The position numbers and the translations under genes are program-made. 64,000 nucleotides of DNA, taken from contig JAQXOO010000013.1 in the NCBI GenBank assembly GCA_029099685.1, positions 1 through 64,000 on the forward strand. The letters run 5' to 3'. Source of the stretch: Clostridia bacterium (GTDB lineage Bacteria; Bacillota; Clostridia; Oscillospirales; Butyricicoccaceae). The notes under the pieces are model-generated. The model worked only from the letters and a program-made list of their open reading frames with translations. It ran no database searches and had not been told where the DNA came from. Positions 55,535 to 64,000 of the stretch are shown here, in pieces. Each line of letters opens with the position of its first letter. Position 1 is the first letter of the stretch.

Positions 55535-57738
55535 TGCAGTTCCTCCTTCAGCCGCCATTTCAGGGCGCTGTACCGGCGGCTGGCGTTGGGCGTCTCCACC
55601 ATCTGGCGGACTGTCTCCTCCCGCCCCACCATCACCAGCAGCCTTTTGGCCCGGGTGACGGCGGTGTACAGCAGATTTCGGCTCAGCAGCCGCTGGGGCG
55701 CAGAAAACACCGGGATGATCACGGCGGCGTATTCGCTGCCCTGGCTCTTGTGTGCGGTGATGGCATAGGCGTGCTCCAGCTCGGACAGGTCATCGAAGTC
55801 ATAGTCGGCCTCCCGGTCGTCAAACCGGACGATCATCAGCCGGGCGGCCCGGTCACACAGCACCACGGTCCCGGTGTCGCCGTTATAAACGCCGGCTCCG
55901 GTCTCCGCCGGCTCCAGCCGCTTCCAGACCCGGTCGTAATTGTTGCGGACCTGCATCACCCGGTCGCCGGTGCGGAAGATCACCTCGCCGAAGCGGGCCT
56001 CGCCCTTGCCCTCTCCCGGAGGGTTGAGGGCCTGCTGCAGCAGGCGGTTCAGGTTTTCGGTGCCGCAAAGGCCTTGGCGGGAGGGGCAGATCACCTGGAT
56101 GTCGCTCCGGGGAATGCCGAAGTGGCCGGGGATGCGCTGGGTCATCAAAGACACCACGCTGTCCAGGGTGGTTTCCGCGCTGCGGGACACGGAGAAATAA
56201 AAATCCCGGTCGTTTTTCCGCAGATCGGGCAGCTCGCCCCTGTTGAACCGGTGGGCGTTCAGTACGATGTCGCTGCCCTGGGCCTGGCGGAAGATCTCCG
56301 TGAGGCGCACCCGGGGCAGCTCCTCCACATACAGCAGATCGGCGAAAAAGCTGCCTGCCCCCACGGGAGGCAGCTGGTCGGCGTCGCCCACCAGCACCAG
56401 GCGGCAGTGGAGGGGCAGCGCCTCCAGCAGAGAAGCGGCCAGAGACAGCTCCAGCATGGAGCTTTCGTCCACGATGACCACATCCGCCTGCAGCGGGTCG
56501 CCGCTGTTCTTTTTGAAACGCAGATTGCCCGCCTTGTCAAAAGCGGGTTCCAGCAGCCGGTGGATGGTCTTGCTCTCCTGTCCGCAAAGCTGGCTCATGC
56601 GCTTGGCGGCCCGGCCGGTGGGGGCCGCCAGCAGGGTGTGCAGGCCGTAATTGTGCAGCAGGTCGATCATGGTCATCAGCGCCGTGGTCTTTCCGGTGCC
56701 CGGCCCGCCGGTGATGAGGGAGATGCCCGAGGAAAAGGGCAGGCAGATGGCCTCCCGCTGTTTGTCCGCGTATTCCAGGCCCTGCCGGGCTTCCAGTTTT
56801 TTCAGGTTCTTTTCCAGGTCGTGGGGCGGCTTCAAAGGCATCTGCTTCAGCCGGCAGACCGCCCGGGCCACATAAGTCTCCTGCTTCCAGACCTGCTGCA
56901 GATAGACCGCATCCCGCCCCCGCACCGGCTCCCGGACCACCTTTTCCCGGTCCTGCAGAGCCTGCAGGTGGGGATACAGGGCGTCTTCCTGCCAGTCCAG
57001 CAGCCGGGCGGCGGTGGCCATCAGCTTGTCCTCCGGCAAAAAGGTGTGGCCTGCCTGGAGGTTGAAGGTCAGCACATACAAAAGCCCCGCCTGCAGCCGC
57101 AGGTCGGAATCCGCTGCGATGCCCAGCTCCGCCGCCAGCTCATCCGCCCGGCCGAAATCCAGCAGGTACGGCTCCTCGCACAGCAGATAGGGGTCTTTTG
57201 CCACCATTTCCGCGGCGCGGTCGCCGTAGGAGGCGATGAGTCCGGCGGCAAAATAGGTGGGCAGGCGGTACTGGACCAGAAATTCCAGCAGCAGCCGGGT
57301 GGCGTTGAGGCGCAGGAACTCCGCCTGGATCTCCTTTGCCTTTTCCAGGGTGATGCCGCGGATCTCCGCCAGGCGGTGGGGCATCTCCGCCAGCACGTCA
57401 AAGCTCTCCATTCCGAAGCGGTCCACAATGAGCTTGGCGGTCTTGGGACCGATGCCCTTCACCGTGCGGGAGGCCAGATAGGCGTAAATGCCCGCCTCAT
57501 CGGCGGGCATCTCCCGCAGGTAGTTCTCCACCTGGAACTGGGGCCCGTGCTGGGGGTGCACCGTATAGGCGCCGGTGGCGGAAATGTGCTCGCCCGCCCC
57601 CAGAAAGGGCATGGCGCCCACAATGGTGATGGCCCCGCCGTCGTCCAGCTCCACCCGGGCCACGGTATAGCCGTTTTCGTCGTTTTTATAGATGATGTCC
57701 TCCACGACCCCTTCCAGGGTGTCGGGCTGTTTTTCCAC
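55531..57738 (-). CDS. recD2: RecD2-type ATP-dependent DNA helicase
   Basis: OB/HhH N-terminus (GIGPKTAKLIVDRFG); GGPGTGKTTALMTMI; LVGDADQLPPVGAGSFF; HAYAITAHKSQGSEY. Confidence 0.94.
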   Translation of the reverse strand: MEKQPDTLEGVVEDIIYKNDENGYTVARVELDDGGAITIVGAMPFLGAGEHISATGAYTVHPQHGPQFQVENYLREMPADEAGIYAYLASRTVKGIGPKTAKLIVDRFGMESFDVLAEMPHRLAEIRGITLEKAKEIQAEFLRLNATRLLLEFLVQYRLPTYFAAGLIASYGDRAAEMVAKDPYLLCEEPYLLDFGRADELAAELGIAADSDLRLQAGLLYVLTFNLQAGHTFLPEDKLMATAARLLDWQEDALYPHLQALQDREKVVREPVRGRDAVYLQQVWKQETYVARAVCRLKQMPLKPPHDLEKNLKKLEARQGLEYADKQREAICLPFSSGISLITGGPGTGKTTALMTMIDLLHNYGLHTLLAAPTGRAAKRMSQLCGQESKTIHRLLEPAFDKAGNLRFKKNSGDPLQADVVIVDESSMLELSLAASLLEALPLHCRLVLVGDADQLPPVGAGSFFADLLYVEELPRVRLTEIFRQAQGSDIVLNAHRFNRGELPDLRKNDRDFYFSVSRSAETTLDSVVSLMTQRIPGHFGIPRSDIQVICPSRQGLCGTENLNRLLQQALNPPGEGKGEARFGEVIFRTGDRVMQVRNNYDRVWKRLEPAETGAGVYNGDTGTVVLCDRAARLMIVRFDDREADYDFDDLSELEHAYAITAHKSQGSEYAAVIIPVFSAPQRLLSRNLLYTAVTRAKRLLVMVGREETVRQMVETPNASRRYSALKWRLKEELQ

Positions 57739-57766
57739 GGACGCACACCTCCTTTGCAAAGCGCGC

Positions 57767-58405
57767 TCAGTCTGCGGGGGAAAGGATCATCACATCGGCG
57801 CAAAAGCTGATGGGAATGCAGTCCACATCAAACCGGGGCAGGGCGCTTTCCAGCTCGTCCCGCACCAGATAATATTCCCCGTCGTCCCATTCCGCTCCAT
57901 AGGCCTCCCGGCAGGCTTCCAGCCCCGCCCGGTCGGGAAAGGACACGTCGCCCAGCACGATGACCCCCTCGGGGTTCAGATGCTCCCGCAGCTTGTCCAG
58001 CAGGGCGTATTTCCGCCCGTCGGGCAGATGATGGAGGGAATAGGCGGCGTAAATACAGTCAAACTTGCGGTTTTCCAGCACATCCGGCGCAGCCTCCAGC
58101 CCACAGCAGACCAGTTCCGCCCCCGGGGCGTTCTGCGCTGCCGCCGCCAGCATCCGTTCCGAAAAATCCACCGCCGTCACCGGGTGGCCGGCCTCCGCAA
58201 GCCGGGCAGCCAGCCTTCCGGTGCCGCAGCCCAGGTCCAGGGCGGAGACGCCCTCCCGGGCGTGGACGATGTCGAATATCTGCTGTTGCAGCTCGGTGTA
58301 GCCGGCGAAAGGGTACTCCCCCGCTGCCTCGCAGGCGGCCACGTCGGCGTCATAATCCGCCTGCCAGGCGTCAAACCCGGCGGCGTCCATTGTCTTGTTT
58401 TCCAT
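57767..58405 (-). CDS. Class I SAM-dependent methyltransferase
   Basis: VSALDLGCGTGRLAARLAEAGHPVTAVDFSERML. Confidence 0.9.
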   Translation of the reverse strand: MENKTMDAAGFDAWQADYDADVAACEAAGEYPFAGYTELQQQIFDIVHAREGVSALDLGCGTGRLAARLAEAGHPVTAVDFSERMLAAAAQNAPGAELVCCGLEAAPDVLENRKFDCIYAAYSLHHLPDGRKYALLDKLREHLNPEGVIVLGDVSFPDRAGLEACREAYGAEWDDGEYYLVRDELESALPRFDVDCIPISFCADVMILSPAD

Positions 58406-59394
58406 CAGCTCAGCTCCATTTCCAGTTCGGCCCGGCCGTTTTCCACCGTGACGCGGCCCAACGCGCCGTTGATGAGGGTGAAGCAGGGCTTCACATGGCC
58501 GATATCTGCCTCCAGCGCCAGGGGAAGATCCCCCAGTGCCCGGCGGACAGCCTGTTCATAAGTCAGCATCATGCCGCCGGGAAACATGACCCGGCCCAAA
58601 AGGACGGCTCTGGCGGTGCGGAACCAGCCCGCCTGCTTCATGCTCCACAGGACATAAAACACCTGCTCCGCCGTCATGGCGAACACATCGAAATACCAGA
58701 TGACGCCGTCGCTTTCATAGCGTTTCACAAAACCGGGCACATCGATGAAGCCTGTGCCCCGGAGGATGTCGATGACGTCCAGACAGCCTCCCAGCAGGCG
58801 GCCGGTTTCGCGGACGGGGCCGCAGGGCGTCTGCCAGCATACCGGCCGGCAAAGATCGTAGCTGCCGTCAGGCCGGGGGGCCGCGTCCACCGGCTGCCAG
58901 CGCTCAAAGCTATGCTGTACCGGGATGTTTCCCGATAAAATGTCCAGACTGGTTTTCAGCGACGGGTGCAGGTGTTCCATATCAAAACCCCCGGCATTGG
59001 GCCCGTAGATGGTGGCTATGTCCAGCCGGGTGGTGATGGGCAGCAGCAGGCCGGTGGGGTCGGAATAGCCCTGCACCCACTTGGGATGGGCGGCCAGCGC
59101 GGCAAAGTCCACCTCCGGCAGCATTTCCACCAGAAAATCGCCGCCCGCGGCGCACCAGATCATTTTTACCCGCCGGTCCTCGCAGAGGGCCTTCAGCTCT
59201 CTGGCGCGGCGGGGGCCGGAGGAGCTGGGCAACTGGGGCAGGCGCACATTGGCGGTCTCCGTCACCTGCCAGCCCCGGGCATGGAAATGCTCCAGCGATC
59301 TCAGATAGCCGGGCAGGTGTCCTTCGTCTAGGCCCGCGGAGGGCGCGGTGACGCCGATCAGGTCATTTTCCTTCAAAAACGGGGGATAGATCAT
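58405..59394 (-). CDS. S66 family LD-carboxypeptidase (MccF/LdcA-like)
   Basis: MIYPPFLKENDLIGVTAPSAG; KMIWCAAGGDF; WVQGYSDPTGLLLPI. Confidence 0.88.
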   Translation of the reverse strand: MIYPPFLKENDLIGVTAPSAGLDEGHLPGYLRSLEHFHARGWQVTETANVRLPQLPSSSGPRRARELKALCEDRRVKMIWCAAGGDFLVEMLPEVDFAALAAHPKWVQGYSDPTGLLLPITTRLDIATIYGPNAGGFDMEHLHPSLKTSLDILSGNIPVQHSFERWQPVDAAPRPDGSYDLCRPVCWQTPCGPVRETGRLLGGCLDVIDILRGTGFIDVPGFVKRYESDGVIWYFDVFAMTAEQVFYVLWSMKQAGWFRTARAVLLGRVMFPGGMMLTYEQAVRRALGDLPLALEADIGHVKPCFTLINGALGRVTVENGRAELEMELS

Positions 59395-59897
59395 AGCTCC
59401 AGCTCCTTTTCCAACTGTTTTGGGGAGACGAAATGACGGAATTTGGCCGGATACCGGCGCTCCACCCCCCGGAACTCCGCCAGCTTTTCCGGGGTGCGGC
59501 CGTCCCGCAGTACCCACCGCAAAAATTCCAGGTCCACCTTTTCCTCGCAGCCCTCGCCCATGTCCGGCCGGGTGACGCCCCGGTACATCCGCCACCGTCT
59601 GAGCACCCGGAACAGGCAGATGCGCCGGGGAAAGTCCAGATACAGGATCCGGTCGGCCTCGGCAAAGCGCCGTTCAGCGCAGATCTTCATGTAATTTCCG
59701 TCGATGACCCAACCGCCGGGGTGGGCGTCCAGAAAGGCGGTGAGTTTTTCCCGCTTTTCCTCCCGGGTGGTCTCCACCCAGCCGGGGCGGAACTGGATGC
59801 GGTCCAGATGCAGCACCGGCAGGCCGTATTTCTCCCCCAGCTGCCGGGCCAGGGTTGATTTTCCGCTGCCGCTGTGGCCCAAAATGGCGATCTTCAT
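59391..59897 (-). CDS. P-loop adenylate-kinase-like NTPase
   Basis: MKIAILGHSGSGKSTLARQLGEKYGLPVLHLDRIQFRPGWVET. Confidence 0.88.
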   Translation of the reverse strand: MKIAILGHSGSGKSTLARQLGEKYGLPVLHLDRIQFRPGWVETTREEKREKLTAFLDAHPGGWVIDGNYMKICAERRFAEADRILYLDFPRRICLFRVLRRWRMYRGVTRPDMGEGCEEKVDLEFLRWVLRDGRTPEKLAEFRGVERRYPAKFRHFVSPKQLEKELEL

Positions 59898-60001
59898 AAC
59901 GCCGGCTCCTTCCGGATGAGGGCGGGATCCGGCGCATCCGGCAGGCTGGCCAGGCCCGCGTAGGCGCAGCCTGGGTTGAAGATGAGGTATTTCAAGGGCA
60001 A
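59894..60001 (-). CDS. Putative 35-aa small protein translationally coupled to the P-loop gene
   Basis: AAAAGGAGC SD, TTG start, MPLKYLIFNPGCAYAGLASLPDAPDPALIRKEPAL, stop overlapping the next start (ATGA). Confidence 0.4.
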   Translation of the reverse strand: MPLKYLIFNPGCAYAGLASLPDAPDPALIRKEPAL

Positions 60002-60111
60002 TGCTCCTTTTCCAAGCCCGGAGGGCGGCAAACCGCCCTTTTCCGCCGCCGTCATAGTGCAGACTGCGGCTGCCGGATATCCGGCAGCCGCACGGCAAGG
60101 GGTGTTTGTTG

Positions 60112-61563
60112 TCAGTTCTTCTTATACCGGGCGCCGTGGGGGATGTCGATGATCTCCACGCCCTGGGCTTTCAGCTCGTCCCGGATCCGGTCGGCCTCGG
60201 CAAAGTTTTTGGCCTTTTTGGCGTCATTGCGGGCGCGGATCTGCGCCTCCACACCGGCGTCCGGCTCGCAGCCTTCGGCCACCACGGTGAACGCGCCGGC
60301 CTGTACCTGGGCCTTTTGCAGTTCCTCCCGCTTTTTGGCGGCGGCTTTCAGCAGATCCAGGCTGAGCACGCGGTCAAACTCGCCCAGCAGGGCCAGCTTG
60401 GTGTGGTCAGAGGTCTTGTATTTCAGCACGTCATACAGCACGGTGATGGCCAGAGAAGTGTTCAGGTCGTTGTCCAGCGCCTCCTTGAACCTGCCCCGCA
60501 AAACGGCGGCGGCCTCCTCGTCCAAAGGCTCATCGCTGTCTTTCAGCGCGGCGATCCTGGCGATCAGCTTGTTATAGGTGATGACGGCATTGTCCAGGCC
60601 CTCGAAGGTAAAGACCAGGTTGCGGCGGTAGTGGCTCTGCAGGCAGAACAGCCGGTAGGCCAGGGGGTCATAGCCCTTTCTCACCAGAAGGTCCACGGTG
60701 AGGAACTCACCCTTGGACTTGGACATCTTGCCGGTGCTGTCATTGAGATGGAGCACATGGAACCAGAAATTGCACCATTTGTGGCCCAGATAGGATTCGG
60801 ACTGGGCGATCTCGTTGGTGTGGTGGGGGAAGGCGTTGTCGATGCCGCCGCAGTGGATATCCAGATACTCGCCCAGATGCTTCAGCGAGATGGAGGAGCA
60901 CTCAATGTGCCAGCCGGGATAGCCCACACCCCAGGGAGAATCCCATTTCAGGGCCTGGTCCTCGAACTTGGACTTGGTGAACCACAGGACGAAGTCGTTG
61001 CGGTTGCGCTTGTTGGTATCTTCCTCCACGCCCTCGCGGACGCCCACCATCAGGTCCTCCTCCTCATGCTTGTTGAACACATAGTATTCCTTCAGCTTGG
61101 AGGTATCGAAATACACGTTGCCGCCGGCCAGATAGGCATAGTCCTTTTCCAGCAGGCCCTGGATCATCTCGATGAACTCCTTGATGCAGTGGGTGGCCGG
61201 CTCCACTACATCGGGGGTCTTGATGTTCAGCTTTTCGCAGTCGGCAAAGAAGGCGTCGGTATAGAAGCGGGCGATCTCCATCACCGTCTTGTGCTCCCGC
61301 TGGGCGCCCTTGAGCATCTTGTCCTCGCCGGTGTCGGCGTCAGAGGACAGGTGGCCCACATCGGTGATGTTCATGACCCGCTTCACATCGTAACCGCTGT
61401 AGCGCAGGTATTTTTCCAGCACGTCCTCCATGATATAGGACCGCAGGTTGCCGATGTGGGCATAGTGGTACACCGTGGGGCCGCAGGTGTACATTTTCAC
61501 CTTGCCCGGCTCATTGGTGTAAAATTCTTCTTTTTTGTGAGACAGGGAATTATAGAGCTGCAT
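60112..61563 (-). CDS. cysS: Cysteinyl-tRNA synthetase
   Basis: KVKMYTCGPTVYHYAHIGNLRSYIMEDVLEKYL; WHIECSSISLKHLGEYLDIHCGGIDNAFPHHTNEIAQSE; KMSKSKGEFLTV. Confidence 0.97.
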   Translation of the reverse strand: MQLYNSLSHKKEEFYTNEPGKVKMYTCGPTVYHYAHIGNLRSYIMEDVLEKYLRYSGYDVKRVMNITDVGHLSSDADTGEDKMLKGAQREHKTVMEIARFYTDAFFADCEKLNIKTPDVVEPATHCIKEFIEMIQGLLEKDYAYLAGGNVYFDTSKLKEYYVFNKHEEEDLMVGVREGVEEDTNKRNRNDFVLWFTKSKFEDQALKWDSPWGVGYPGWHIECSSISLKHLGEYLDIHCGGIDNAFPHHTNEIAQSESYLGHKWCNFWFHVLHLNDSTGKMSKSKGEFLTVDLLVRKGYDPLAYRLFCLQSHYRRNLVFTFEGLDNAVITYNKLIARIAALKDSDEPLDEEAAAVLRGRFKEALDNDLNTSLAITVLYDVLKYKTSDHTKLALLGEFDRVLSLDLLKAAAKKREELQKAQVQAGAFTVVAEGCEPDAGVEAQIRARNDAKKAKNFAEADRIRDELKAQGVEIIDIPHGARYKKN

Positions 61564-61565
61564 AA

Positions 61566-62123
61566 TCAGGCTCCTTTCTGGGTGAAGCCGTCCTTGATGA
61601 CGGCAAAATTATCAACAATATAGGTGGCGCCGGAGATGGCGGTGATGATGACGGTGATCCACACCATCACATCCTGCAGAGACACCGGGCCCAGATAGAT
61701 AGGACCGATGGGACACAGCAGGAAGATCAGGGTGATCATGGTGATCATGGTCTTGGCCTTTCCCCAGATATTGGCAGCGATGACCAGTCCGCTGGAGGCC
61801 GCCACCATCCGCAGGGCGGACACGATGAACTCTCTTCCCAGAATGATGGCCACCGCCCAGGCGGGGATGGTGCCGTCCTCCACAAAGATCAGCAGGGCGG
61901 CCATCACCAGCAGCTTGTCCGCCACCGGGTCCATGAACTTGCCGAAATTGGTGACCTGGTTGTTCTTCCGGGCCAGCTTGCCGTCCACATAGTCGGTGAG
62001 GCAGGCGATCACATAAACCGCCAGCGCCGCCGTCTGAAAGCCGTCGCCCTCCTGATAGGCCAGCACCATGAACACCGGGATCAGCAGCACCCGGATACAG
62101 GTGAGAATGTTGGGAAGCGTCAT
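61566..62123 (-). CDS. pgsA: CDP-diacylglycerol-glycerol-3-phosphate 3-phosphatidyltransferase
   Basis: MTLPNILTCIRVLLIPVFMVLAY; DYVDGKLARKNNQVTNFGKFMDPVADKLLV CDP-alcohol phosphatidyltransferase motif. Confidence 0.95.
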   Translation of the reverse strand: MTLPNILTCIRVLLIPVFMVLAYQEGDGFQTAALAVYVIACLTDYVDGKLARKNNQVTNFGKFMDPVADKLLVMAALLIFVEDGTIPAWAVAIILGREFIVSALRMVAASSGLVIAANIWGKAKTMITMITLIFLLCPIGPIYLGPVSLQDVMVWITVIITAISGATYIVDNFAVIKDGFTQKGA

Positions 62124-62128
62124 TTCAA

Positions 62129-63469
62129 TCAATCCTCCTGCTCTGCAGCCGTGCCGTACAGGTCACAGCCTTCGGCATAGGTCACACGGACCCGCACAAA
62201 ATCGCCCTCCCGGGCGTCATCGCTTTCAAAATAGACCAGGCCGTCGATGTCGGGAGAATCCATATAGCTCCGTCCGAAGCACCGGCCCTCCTCGTCCCGG
62301 CCGCAGCACAGCACCTCCAGGACGCGGCCCAGCTGCCGCTGGGAGACCTCCTCCATCACTTGCTCCTGAAGGGCGTACAGCTCCGCCCGCCGGCGTTCCT
62401 TGACCTCCTCGGGGATCTGGCCGGGCATTCCGGCGGCTTTGGAGCCCTCCTCCTGAGAATAGCAGAAAACGCCCACACGTTCAAGCCTGTATTGGGCCAA
62501 AAAGTCATAAAGCTCCTGAAATTCTTCCTCGGTCTCGCCGGGGAAGCCCACGATCAGGCTGGTGCGGATCACCGCGTCGGGCATCAAGCGGCGCAGCCGG
62601 TCGATCCGGTCCCGGATCAGCGCGCCGCCGCCCCGGCGGTTCATGTCCCGCAGCACCCGGTCGTTGATGTGCTGGATGGGGATGTCAAAATAGTGGAGGA
62701 TCTTTCGGCTGCCGGCGATGACCTCCAGCAGCTCGTCGGGCATCTCGTCGGGGTACAGGTAATGCAGACGGATCCAGCGGACGCCCTCCACCTGCTCCAG
62801 CCTGCGCAGCAGCTCCGCCAGACAGCATTTTCCGTACAGGTCCAGACCGTAGCGGGTGATGTCCTGGGCCACGATGAGCAGCTCCCGGGCGCCCCGGGCG
62901 GCCAGGCTTTCCGCCTCAGCCACCACATCCTCCATGGGCACCGAGCGGAAGGCGCCCCGGATGTCCGGAATGACGCAGTAGGAACAGCGGTTGTCGCAGC
63001 CCTCGGCAATGCGCAGATAGGCGGAATAAGCGGGGGTCAGCAGCACCCGGTCGCCGGTGAGGCAGCTGGCCTCCCGCGGGGCCAGCCAGGTGCGCTGCTC
63101 CCGGGCGCCCAGGGCCTGCTCCACGGCCTCCACGATGCTGTCATAGCTGCCGGTGCCCAAAACGGCGTCCACCTCCGGCAGTTCCTTGAGGAATTCCCCC
63201 GCGTACCGCTGGGTCAGGCAGCCGGCGGCAATAAGAGCCCGGAGCTTCCCCTGCTTTTTCAGCTCCGCCAGATCCAGAATGGCCTCGATGGCCTCGGTCT
63301 TGGCGCTGTCGATGAAGCCGCAGGTGTTGACGATGGCGGCGTCGGCGCCCTCGGGGCTGTCCAGCAGCTCCATTCCGGCGTTTTTCAGCTTTCCCAGCAT
63401 CTGCTCGGAGTTCACCAGGTTTTTGGCGCAGCCCAGAGACAGCAGATAAACTTTTACAGGTTTTTTCAC
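62129..63469 (-). CDS. rimO: Ribosomal protein S12 methylthiotransferase
   Basis: YLLSLGCAKNLVNSEQMLG; CDNRCSYCVIPDIRGAFRSVPMEDVVAEA; C-terminal TRAM. Confidence 0.96.
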   Translation of the reverse strand: MKKPVKVYLLSLGCAKNLVNSEQMLGKLKNAGMELLDSPEGADAAIVNTCGFIDSAKTEAIEAILDLAELKKQGKLRALIAAGCLTQRYAGEFLKELPEVDAVLGTGSYDSIVEAVEQALGAREQRTWLAPREASCLTGDRVLLTPAYSAYLRIAEGCDNRCSYCVIPDIRGAFRSVPMEDVVAEAESLAARGARELLIVAQDITRYGLDLYGKCCLAELLRRLEQVEGVRWIRLHYLYPDEMPDELLEVIAGSRKILHYFDIPIQHINDRVLRDMNRRGGGALIRDRIDRLRRLMPDAVIRTSLIVGFPGETEEEFQELYDFLAQYRLERVGVFCYSQEEGSKAAGMPGQIPEEVKERRRAELYALQEQVMEEVSQRQLGRVLEVLCCGRDEEGRCFGRSYMDSPDIDGLVYFESDDAREGDFVRVRVTYAEGCDLYGTAAEQED

Positions 63470-63939
63470 AGTTCCTCCTCCATTTGCAGCGCGTACTCCC
63501 GCAGGGCGCTTTGGATCTCATCCCAGCCAAAGCCCCGGCGGAACAGGCCGTCAGCGGCCCGCTTCAGCTCCCGGCGGTCGCCGGTGCGGCCCCGCAGCCG
63601 GGAATCGATGTATTCCCGCAGCTTTTCCGGCTGGAACACATATTCCTCCATGGCCAGTTCGATGTCCGGGCCATCCAGCTTTTTTTCTTTCAGATAACGG
63701 CGGATGCGGCCCGGGCCGTAACCCCGCCGGCACAAGTCCCGCACCAGCAGCCTGCCGTATTCCGCGTCGTTGAGATAGCCCAGCTCCTGCAGCCGGGCCA
63801 CGGCCCAGGCGGCGTCCCGCTCCTCCGCCCCTTTTTCCAGCAGGCGGTCATACAGCGCTTTGGCGCTGCGGTTCCGGTATTCCAGCACGGCTGCGGCCAT
63901 GCGCAGGGTTTTTTCCCGGGAATCGGTGTCCATCATATC
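63466..63939 (-). CDS. recX: Regulatory protein RecX
   Basis: EYRNRSAKALYDRLLEKGAEERDAAWAVARLQELGYLNDAEYGRLLVRDLCRRGYGPGRIRRYLKEK. Start approximate. Confidence 0.85.
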   Translation of the reverse strand, partial: DMMDTDSREKTLRMAAAVLEYRNRSAKALYDRLLEKGAEERDAAWAVARLQELGYLNDAEYGRLLVRDLCRRGYGPGRIRRYLKEKKLDGPDIELAMEEYVFQPEKLREYIDSRLRGRTGDRRELKRAADGLFRRGFGWDEIQSALREYALQMEEEL

Positions 63940-64000
63940 CTCCATCCGGGGGCGGCTTTTCCCCTGAGGGAAAAGCCCGCATCCCATCAGTCGTCCTCAA

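Noticed and set aside
55534-57810. 758-aa plus-strand ORF
   Set aside because: Antisense to recD2; shadow ORF.
60067-60092. Perfect palindrome GCGGCTGCCGGATATCCGGCAGCCGC after cysS
   Set aside because: Probably a transcript-end hairpin; lacks a T-run and no second copy was noticed, so no claim made.
1-64000. CRISPR arrays, rRNA genes, intact prophage, restriction-modification or canonical toxin-antitoxin systems
   Set aside because: None seen in sequence or ORF translations.

Overview
The window is 64 kb of GC-rich bacterial chromosome. Gene content (V-type ATPase, long-form HPF, FolT, SLH-domain protein, RecD2) and regulatory motifs suggest a clostridial (Oscillospiraceae-like) Firmicute; this taxonomy is inference. 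The left end holds the 3' part of a V-ATPase operon and housekeeping genes. From about 6.9 to 25.1 kb there is a minus-strand cobalamin regulon: three cobalamin-riboswitch-like elements, a BtuCDF-type ABC transporter, and a long anaerobic B12 gene run (cbiA, C, D, F, G, H, a cbiJ-cbiE-cbiT triple fusion, cbiB, cobD, cbiP). One riboswitch has no sense-strand gene downstream, and another leads a DUF2284 plus Cys-rich pair. From about 25.2 to 34.7 kb there is an accessory region: Rrf2, EFR1 ferredoxin, patatin, frameshifted DegV, MDR oxidoreductase, CsoR and CopA with an in-frame C-terminal CopZ. It is flanked by decayed mobile-element pieces (serine recombinase, polyvalent/ART-like protein, tyrosine integrase) beside two tRNA genes. 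From 35 to 64 kb there are mostly core genes, with several points of interest: a radical-SAM/TIGR03915 pair behind two LexA-box-like motifs, a FolT leader with terminator/antiterminator architecture, and an amidohydrolase-like protein lacking its metal ligands, whose start codon lies inside a perfect 14-bp inverted repeat. No rRNA, CRISPR array or intact phage was seen. All family calls come from reading the translations; no database search was run.
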